Shown here: in pieces, positions 56,440 through 64,000 of the stretch
Position numbering within the stretch: the stretch's first letter is position 1
Layout: every line of letters starts with the position of its first letter
NCBI GenBank assembly: GCA_947095585.1
Contig: OX352763.1
Location: 45,062,010-45,126,009, forward strand
Direction of reading: 5' to 3'
DNA: 64,000 nt
Source: Nephrocerus scutellatus
Taxonomy: Eukaryota > Arthropoda > Insecta > Diptera > Pipunculidae
Position numbers and translations under genes: made by a program
The notes under the pieces: model-generated
Database searches by the model: none
What the model was told of the DNA's origin: nothing
What the model saw: only the letters and a program-made list of their open reading frames with translations

Positions 56440-58747
56440 TGTGGTGACGACGACGCACTACCTAAAGAACACAATCGTTATATAAAACACCTTGTGCAAC
56501 ATTTGTTGTCTACTTTTGATTTTTTTTATCGCTACACCCGGTGGTCTAGCGACCGCCAATATATGGACGTATGTTACTTACTAAGGAATAAGAAATTACA
56601 ACAACAATTGCACTGTCGAATTTCTTGTTCAGAGTCCAAATAAAATACAGTTCATATACTTATATATTTTTCCTTCGGCGCACTTGCACTCAAATTCCCA
56701 TATTGGAATTTTGCCGCAAAGTCAGGCGATGCTCGAAAGCGCAAAGCAATTGAGAAATAAAAATACCAAACAAAAGGAGAGCGATAAAAACGCAACTTCT
56801 GGTGCTACAGCTACAGGTGGTCGGTGGGAGAGAGACGGAAAACGACAAAAGCTGCGTTGGCATAGCGAGAGGGAATAAGGGAGTTCGGATTTTGTCCTCA
56901 CCGGCCGAGTGGCCATTTGCCACTTCAGTCAGTGCGCATTTTCAAGCCACAGGGCTCGGTCATCGAATTTTCAAATCGGCGTATGCACAGTTCGCGACAT
57001 TAAATTCGGACATTGCGTCTTCTATATTTTTTTCCTGAAAAATAAATTTCTATCAAGCAAAGTTTATTCTTTAAAACAGTTATCCTTTATTGCAACAATT
57101 TGTAAAATAAAGCATACATGTGCATTTTAAACTTTGGAATTTGTATCATCAGGAGTGACGCCATACAATCCCAAAAATGGCCGCTGCTTATCATCTTCAG
57201 CGGTTATAGACAGGGTTTTCCGGCGCCCTGCCCACGGAAGGGACTACTCCGTCAGCTCCAGCCTCGACACATGGTGGTTACAGGGTGCAGAACTCCAACA
57301 ATTGACGTAGTCACACCATTACAAATTTAAATCGATTAGGACCTAAGAATCGAACGAAAGAGGGAATTTTAGTTTTTTTGTATGGTTGTTAACTTAGGTT
57401 CTTCCTTTCTCCTTAATTTTGAGGTTCGCTTCGTTCGTTCCTACCCGAAATTAGTATATAGTTCTTAATTATATTAACGTAATAACCTAATCATTGACCC
57501 ACAGGGTAACATCGATCTCGTCAGCGCTGCCGAGGAAGGTGTAACGAAATTCGGAGTGAGTATTATCGCACAAATTAACAAATTAAATAACTTGACATAT
57601 TCCAAACATAGTTATATATATATATATATATATATCTATATATGAATATATATATATATATATATATCTATTATATATATCCTTTGCTGTTGGTTTAATT
57701 ATCATGCAATGAAAGTGAAAATTTACAAAATTTCGTTTTGTTTCCATATATCTCCAGTTAAATTTCGGGTAGTTAACTTCGATTAACGGATGAGAAAAAA
57801 AGGGGATCTAAGAAAGAAAAGCTATATATACCCCTTTGGTTTTTTTTATGAACTTTAATTCATATATATTTCTTTTTTTAACATCAGAGGATAAAATAAT
57901 CCTGTTTAAAAAAATTTGTAGAATTAATCGGAAGAAAAGAAACATAATTAGTTTTTCTTTCTTTTGTTTACCTTGGTCTTTTTATAAACTTTAATTGATA
58001 TATTTAATTACCATGCTATTTTTATTCCTGTTTAAAAAACATGGTAGAATTAATCAAGAGAAAAGAAACATAAATAGTTTTATTTGTATTCATGACCTCA
58101 ATTGATTTTTTTTTCTTGACTTTGCTTATATATATATATACCCTATACCCTATATATATACTCTATAATAACGATGTAAATAAAATTTTATTTATTATTT
58201 ATTATTAGATATTTTATTTTTTTATTATGAATAAAGAAAAAGGATTGAAAGTAAAATCAGATATGCGTGCTTATTAAGTATAAAGAGGAGTGGCGTCTCT
58301 CTCTTTCCCTCTCTTTCGAGACTCAGGTAGCTCTTCAATTTTTTTTGTCCGGCTGGGTGGTAAGCTATAGACAGAATGGGTCCATGGCCGAAGTTAACCC
58401 CGGAGACCGTCCTATATATGTATGGATATTTTTTTTTTGAATTTTTTTGTTGTTCTCTTTCCTCCCCTTATAAGTCATCCCGTTAAGTGCACGCAAATTA
58501 AAATTTTTTTGTGTAACAGTAAAAAGGCATGGAATGGCCGGCAAGAACCCCCCCATATCCCGGCGAGCTAGCAAGAGCACCGCTTGGCGTGCACCCCGCC
58601 GTTAGCCATCCCAGCCTCCGATACAGTATTATGGGTCGTCAGGTCCAGGCTCCATGTAGCCCTGGATTCAGCCACCCAACAGCTCGCGAATCTATAAAAT
58701 CACCACCAACGCATCGAAGTATGTACAACTGTTGTAAAATCGTTACA
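56440..58747 (+). repeat. Element 2 3' LTR
   Basis: 2308 bp, nearly identical to the 5' LTR. Differences include the TA-tract length near 57615-57670, a changed stretch near 57885-57897 and scattered bases. The sequence just upstream (ACCCCCCCGTAAAGCC) is a poor polypurine tract. Confidence 0.95.
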
Positions 58748-58751
58748 GAAA

Positions 58752-59075
58752 ATAGAACTTAACAAAAGATGGGTAGAAATCTTTCGGCATTTTAGAGTAG
58801 AACATATCCCACATGAAAATTTAAAAGTTTTAATAGAAATTTCCTTATGTTGTCCAGGCACTAATACTGCTGTTGAAAGGGTATTTTCACTAGGAAATGA
58901 TTATTGGAGCAGTAAGAAGTCGCAACTTTCTGTAAAAAAATTATCTGCCGTCTTAACAGTCAAATTTAATATGCAAAATGAAAGTTGTTCGGATGTGGCT
59001 TCATTATTAGACGAACATCCTCACTTAGCAAAAAAAATCCACTCCGAAGAAAAATATGTTTTTAAAAGAAAATAA
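58752..59075 (+). pseudogene. hAT transposase, C-terminal dimerisation domain
   Basis: Resumes in frame after element 2: IELNKRWVEIFRHF, then LIEISLCCPGTNTAVERVFS and NDYWSSKKSQLSVKKL. This is the hAT C-terminal dimerisation (hATC) motif with the third catalytic Glu in ERVFS. It ends naturally at TAA 59073-59075 and has no internal break. Confidence 0.9.
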
Positions 59076-59323
59076 AGTTTTTAAAGTTTTTCAAATTTTA
59101 ATTATCTTACATTTCATAATTTAGATAATTTACATGCTAAAAATGGCAAGTTCAATTTGTTTACTTGGATTCTACGAGAACATTAATTCAATGTGTATTG
59201 CTTAAAGTTTGTGTTATTGAGTAAAAAATTCAAATATGCAAAATTTTAACAAAAAAGTAATGATAATAATAAAGAAAGATTAATGTAATTTAAATTATCA
59301 AACTTGTTTGGTTGACTGCTGTG
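59076..59323. other. No gene recognised
   Basis: AT-rich sequence between the hAT stop codon and the BEL/Pao relic. I could not find a hAT terminal repeat or a BEL LTR here. Confidence 0.5.
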
Positions 59324-59326
59324 TTT

Positions 59327-60512
59327 TCACCTTTGTGGACCAAGTGGGCTGCTATCTTCTTCAATGGGCAGTGGAATTAACTTGACCATTGGCCTTTTCA
59401 TCATTCCGTTATTGGTTTTGGTTGCAACTCGGATTTGGCCATCTTTACCAAAGTGGACTTCTTGAACTCTTCCAGTGATCCAATGTAGTTTTCGTATATT
59501 ATCGTCGCGTATTAGAACAAGTTGACCGATGCTCAAATTCTTATTTTTAGTTCGCCATTTTGATCGCTGGTTTAGTGTACTTAAATAGTCTGTAGACCAT
59601 AATCTCCAGAAGGACTGCACCCTGTTTTGGATATTTTGCCATTTTGACAACCGGCTGGAATTGATTTGATGTAAACTTGGTTCAGGGATACTGGTCAGAT
59701 GTTCGCCAATCAGAAAGTGTGCTGGAGTTAGTACATCATAGGAAGTGACATCGTTTGTTATCGCACATAGCGGTCTCGAATTCAACACCGCTTCGATTTG
59801 GATGAGTAAGGTATTAGCCTCTTCATAGGTAAATGATGTTGAACCAGAAACTCTTTGTAGATGGGACTTAACAGCTTTGATGTTTGATTCTCATAAATTA
59901 AATTAAATTTAAATCTGATCTTCTGTGGAGATCAAAATTCGTATATCAGTTTTATATGATTATTAGATTTAAAAAGGTTGTAAAGAGTATGCAGTTCATT
60001 GCGTACGCCGAAAAAATTGCTGCCATTGTCACAGTGTAGTTGCTGAAGAACTCCACGTCGTGAAATAAATCGGTTTAGAGCTGCAATAAAGGCTGCTGAA
60101 GTTATATCGGTTACCAGCTTTATGTGGATGGCTTTTACTGACAGACATATAAATAACGCTATATATGCCTTAGTCACACGATGTCTTCCTGGTCCCTTTC
60201 GGTCTTTAATATATAACGGGCCTGCGTAATCGACACCAGTATTAAGGAATGGTCGTCCAATGCTTACACGTTCCTTAGTAAGGTCGGCCATAAGCTGCTG
60301 GTTTTGTATTTTTTTTCGCATGAAACAAAAAATACATTTCTGGGCTGCAACTCGTCCGAGAATACTTGTGATTGCTCCCATTTAATACAAACATTTTCTG
60401 CTAATATTATTTTATCAACTGTTGGTGGAAGTATAAACGCTTTTATTGGCACTGGTTCTTCATTGTATGAATGTTTAGATTTAAGATAGAATCTAAAAAT
60501 ATAACTTAACAT
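59327..60512 (-). pseudogene. BEL/Pao integrase
   Basis: 60381-59932 reads FLNTGVDYAGPLYIKDR (first Asp), VKAIHIKLVTDITSAAFIAA and LHCDNGSNFFGV (second Asp). The stretch carrying the catalytic Glu (usually GGLWE) is disrupted near 59890-59930. The last part at 59788-59327 reads LNSRPLCAIT, LTPAHFLIGEHLTSIPEP and the basic C-terminal domain (LVLIRDDNIRKLHW). Confidence 0.9.
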
Positions 60513-60548
60513 AACTTAACTTATAATATTTTCATTAGTGATGAAAAT

Positions 60549-61526
60549 CTAGTAGAGTCCTTGACAGGGATGATTCATGTATTTTCTGCGTACTTCTAAA
60601 GTAATGTCTTCGACTGGATTTTTTGCTATTGATTTATTGGGCCAGTATTGCTCTTCTTTCAAAAGCCAATCTGGTCCATTCCACCAAAAATTGTTAGTAA
60701 TTAAAATTTGTGGCATAATACCTCTAGATGCTAAATCGGCCGGATTTTGTTTCGAGGGTACATGTCTCCATTTGTCTCTAGGTAATTGATCCAGAATGTA
60801 TGACGTTCTGTTGCCAATGAAACTCTTCCAACGTCTAGAAATATCTGACAGCCACGCCAAAACGATCTCCGAGTCCGTCCAGGCGAAGTTGGAATTGACT
60901 TTTAATTTGATAGCCTTTTGTGTGTATTTGATTAATCTGCATAATAGGACAGCGGCACAAAGTTCGAGTCTTGGGATCGAAATTTGTTTGATTGGACACA
61001 CTTTTGTTTTTGCAGCAAGTAGATTAATAAATAAATTTCCTGCATTGTCTTGAACGCGAATGTAAACTGCTGCGCCAAATGCAAGTTCCGAAGCATCTGA
61101 AAAGCCATGTAGTTGGATATTAAAATTCTGGTGTATTCTTGTAGAAATAAATCGAGAAATTTTGATGCCTTGTAAATAATGAAGAGATGATCTTAGCTTT
61201 ATCCAACTTCCTTTAATGTCCGCTGGCAAATCCTCATCCCAGCTTAAATTACGTAACCATAACTGTTGAAATAAAATTTTAATTAGTATGATGCTAGGCG
61301 ACAACCAACAGAGAGGGTCAAAAATCCTGGATGCTTCTGATAATAATGCTCGCTTTGTAATCTTTTCGCTGTCATCTAATTTAACACTGAAGTGAAAACT
61401 ATCATCTTGAGGATTCCAAAATAAACCAAGTGTCTTGATCAATGACATACCATCAAACTCCAGGAAGACGGATTCTCGTTTTGATTCTTCGATATGTAGG
61501 GTTAGATTCTGGTCATTAGTCATCAT
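60549..61526 (-). pseudogene. BEL/Pao RT connection and RNase H
   Basis: Pao-type domain: SEASRIFDPLCWLSP, LHGFSDASELAFGAAVY (RNase H Asp), ISIPRLELCAAVLLCRLI and FAWTDSEIVLAWLSD. Then WRHVPSKQNPADLASRGI, as in all BEL elements, and the lead-in to the integrase. It stops at PCQGLY. Confidence 0.9.
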
Positions 61527-62224
61527 TTCCGAAGTTTAAATCCCCCAAAGTCTAATAAAGCTGTCATATCTGCATTTATGGCAATAGCTTGATTTATGTT
61601 ATCACAGCCTGTTAGCATATCATCAACATAGAAATCGGCTTTAAGGCGACTCGCTGCGTCCGGATATGACTCGTTATAGTCGTTAGAAAGCTGATGTAGG
61701 GTTCGGCATGCCAGAAAGGGAGCACTCGATGTTCCGTATGTCACCGTAGTTAGACGAAATTGCTTAATGTCTTCATTAGGTGACTGGCGGCAGATGATAC
61801 GTTGGAAATCGCGATCATCAGGATGCATTATTATTTGGCGATACATTTTTTCTATATCTGCAGACAAGGCGATTTTGTGTGTGCGAAATCTTAACAGGAT
61901 TGAGATGAGGTCCTCTTGGATTGTTGGCCCAACTAACAGCATATTATTAAGTGAGTGACCAGTTGAACTTCTGCATGAACGATCGAAAACAACCCGCAGC
62001 TTAGTAGTACTGCTTGATTCTTTTACAACACAATGGTGAGGTAAGTGGTAAATCTGTTGTGCGTTTTTTGCAACATAGTCTTCACACTTAATTTTCTCCA
62101 TATGACCAAGGTTTTCATACTCAGTCATAAATTGGGTGTAGTCACGATGTATTTCTGGATGATTAATAAATTTCCTTTCTAGTCCGAAAAATCTTCTCTT
62201 TGCGTGATGATATGTGGTTCCCAT
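61523..62224 (-). pseudogene. BEL/Pao reverse transcriptase
   Basis: LRVVFDRSCRSSTGHSLNNM, then ALSADIEKMYRQIIMHPDDR (first catalytic Asp), TVTYGTSSAPFLACRTLHQL and FYVDDMLTG (Asp-Asp box). The frame stops at FKLRK at the end of the RT palm. The next ORF continues directly with MTNDQN in a shifted frame, so a one-base deletion is likely near 61526. Confidence 0.9.
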
Positions 62225-62364
62225 GTCTTTTGGTTGTACCTTGAAAGGAAGTCTAACTATATATTTACCATCATGATTTCTTGTTGTAGTTTGATTATAA
62301 TGTGTTTCACACTGTTCTTCATCCGAGTTATGGTTTGCACTGAACTGGTCTTGAATTCTTCAAT

Positions 62365-62905
62365 TCACCAAAACCGTTTTAGAAGTTCGACAATATTTTC
62401 GTTGCTTGACACTGTTGTATGATAGATTTCGGGGTCTGTTTTTGAATTGAATAATTGGCCACCAAGAACCCAACCAAAAACAGTTTCTTGTGCAATTTTT
62501 ATTTTTTGTGGCAGTAAAAGTTCATAAAAGATATCGTTACCAATTATGATGTCAATGTTTCCCGGTGTATTATAGAAGGGATCCGCCAAATCCAGGGTCT
62601 GTAAAATCGGCCATTGTGTTAGTCGGTAGTAATGACGTTAAAGTGAGTATTATGGCTCGCGCCCTGATCGTAGTTTTATTTATAGATCTGGAGACTAACG
62701 TTAATTTAACCTCACCTCTTGTAAATCCTGCACGTTGTGAACCTAAGCCATGTATTTTTACATATGATTTATGTCTTTGAAGACCAACTCTTTTTACACA
62801 ATTGTCACTAATGAGAGTTGTTTGAGTGCCTGAATCTAGTAAACCTCTTGCCTTGTGTGCAATTCCAAATTCATCTAACACGTTCACAATTACTGTGGAT
62901 AACAA
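62365..62905 (-). pseudogene. BEL/Pao protease region
   Basis: Two overlapping frames. 62905-62570 reads ARGLLDSGTQTTLISDNCVK, the DUF1758 aspartic protease with D-S-G. 62589-62365 reads NIDIIIGNDIFYELLLPQKI, the second half. A frameshift near 62580 separates them. Confidence 0.87.
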
Positions 62906-63158
62906 TTCGCTTACCGTTCTGTCAGTATAGGACGATGTGTTATCTTGTAACTTTTGATTGGTTGTAGAATAGTGATAATTTTGACGCTTTTCTGAATTGA
63001 TATTATCTGGTTTGGTGGTTATTCCACTGCTTGTTAATTGAAGATCGGAAGATCGGTCGTACGATGACTGATGGTTGTTCGTTGATTGATGAGTTACTCA
63101 ATTTGTTGATTGAAGCAGTATCATTAATTGCTGGTTCAACGCAAACGCTGAAATAGTT

Positions 63159-64000
63159 TTACGATGTTTTATTTTTGTTGGATGATTTAATTGCCTGGGA
63201 ATTTTGATGGTCAGCAATGGCCTGATTAACGTGAAGAAGTGTGTGATGCATTTTCCCACAGTTGTAACATCTATTTGCGCTTTGACAATCATTTGTTTTA
63301 TGATTCGACCGTAAACAATTCTGGCATAAATTGTTAGTTTCTGAGAACTGTAATCTTCCAAATGAATTTAATTTCTTGAATCGAAAGCATTTAAATAGTG
63401 TGTGATTAGTTGCGTTACACATTGCACAATTATGCAAAGTAGCTGTAGCTGTTTTTACTCTGGTGTTTGAACTCTGAAGAAACTGATTAGTTGATCGTTT
63501 TATAGACGAGCAGGCTTCTAATGCGTCACAGCGCTCGGTCATAAAATCGAGCAACTGTGATATTGTGGGAACTTCAATATCATTAGAGTGTTTTGCCCAT
63601 GCCTGTTGTGTTTGAATGTCTAATTTTTTAATTAAAATGTTAATTAGCCATGGATCACGTGATTGCCATTCTTCTCCGAGCGCTTCTAAACCTCTTAATA
63701 CCTCATCGGACGTGTCACATATTGTCCGTAATTGTTTACATCCATCAGTATTTACAGTGGGTAAGTTTATATACAGATCAATAAGTTCCTTCACAGAATA
63801 TTTCTTCTTATTATATCGCTTATTTAGCTTTTCCCAAGCGAGTACATAATTTGCATCACTTAATGCCATGTGTCTGATAAGGAATAATGCTTCATTTTTT
63901 AATAAACCCTTTAAATATTGAAATTTATGGATGTTTGACAGATTATCCTTAGTATGAATTGACGTTTCGAACTGGTCTTGAAACGACTGCCACTTGGCGT
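63159..64000 (-). pseudogene. gag: BEL/Pao Gag (partial)
   Basis: Open on the minus strand from the window edge to 63159. KWQSFQDQFETSIH and YLKGLLKNEALFLIRHM belong to the DUF1759-type BEL Gag region. Further on WLINILIKKLD and LLDFMTERCDALEA follow, then Cys/His fingers (CAMCNATNHTLFKC, LCQNCLRSNHKTNDC, RCYNCGKMHHTLLH). It is truncated by the window at its N-terminus and ends early at KNKTS. Confidence 0.88.

Larger units (their letters stand above)
47288..58747 (+). mobile_element. Element 2: 11.5-kb Ty3/Gypsy retrotransposon with 2.3-kb LTRs
   Basis: Complete plus-strand element: 5' LTR 47288-49590, tRNA-Lys PBS, 1.8-kb leader, gag 51416-53038, pol to 56364, 3' LTR 56440-58747. The target duplication GAAA is at 47284-47287 and 58748-58751. 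It shares RING-Gag architecture, PBS and frameshift signal with element 1, but its LTRs are unrelated in sequence, so it is a distinct family of the same lineage. One nonsense codon in pol makes this copy probably inactive. There is no env space: 75 bp separate pol from the LTR. Confidence 0.95.
28411..59075 (+). mobile_element. hAT-family transposon split by two LTR retrotransposons
   Basis: The host of the nested cluster. Its left end is probably near 28411 (GGTGACAAACTATACTC), followed by clustered GTACTC/TACTCATTT words that resemble subterminal transposase sites. No matching right terminal repeat was found after 59075, so the 3' end may be lost. The transposase reads through 29115-30045, 46400-47287 and 58752-59075 when the MITE, element 1 and element 2 are set aside. 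The left end is tentative. The transposase identity is firm. Confidence 0.75.
59324..64000 (-). mobile_element. Decayed BEL/Pao retrotransposon, gag cut by window edge
   Basis: On the minus strand gag, protease, RT, RNase H and integrase occur in BEL/Pao order, broken into several frames. No LTR is visible at its 3' end (59324), and the 5' end lies beyond 64000. It is adjacent to, not inside, the hAT element. Confidence 0.92.

Overview
This is eukaryotic, AT-rich, transposon-dense DNA, most likely from a cyclorrhaphan fly. The reasons are spliced exons with GT/AG borders, two Ty3/Gypsy elements whose primer-binding sites match insect tRNA-Lys(CUU), and an insect-type mix of mariner, hAT, BEL/Pao and non-LTR relics. 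The species cannot be named from the sequence. I recognise only one probable host gene: the last three coding exons of a single-pass membrane protein at 13389-16297 (+). Nearly everything else is mobile or repetitive.

Layout. 1-5077: decayed non-LTR (+) and Ty3/Gypsy (-) relics. 5078-12965: three tandem copies of a non-coding 2.63-kb unit, just upstream of the host exons. 13389-16441: host gene 3' end, with a dispersed repeat family in its last intron. 16967-17037: a near-perfect 29-bp-arm hairpin. 17240-21250: non-LTR relics, one interrupted by a gypsy gag/protease piece, and a SINE-like insertion. 21524-23341: a TIR element carrying a broken spliced gene. 23685-28160: Helitron-like repeat fragments, a 703-bp insertion with a 13-bp target duplication, G/T-rich arrays, a dead mariner and a 120-bp satellite. 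28411-59075: one hAT transposon split by two complete long-LTR Ty3/Gypsy elements. 59327-64000: a decayed BEL/Pao element (-) running off the right edge.

The centrepiece is the nested hAT locus. Element 1 (32351-46395, minus strand, 14.0 kb, LTRs of about 3.65 kb, target duplication TAAC) and element 2 (47288-58747, plus strand, 11.5 kb, LTRs of about 2.3 kb, target duplication GAAA) sit in the same hAT transposase gene. Removing each insertion restores the hAT reading frame. Both are diverged members of one lineage with an unusual Gag: an N-terminal RING-H2 finger with identical spacing in both, a capsid-like region, then a CCHC knuckle and a second C4 finger. In both, pol lies in the -1 frame. 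Both have an in-phase GGGAAAC heptamer followed, after exactly 8 nt, by an 8-bp stem that covaries between them. This strongly suggests programmed -1 frameshifting. A later 2.3-kb tandem duplication copied the hAT 5' end, its MITE and the start of an element 1 LTR.

Element 1 has open gag and a long open pol with a small deletion near the integrase C-terminus. Element 2 has open gag and one nonsense codon in pol. Neither has room for env.
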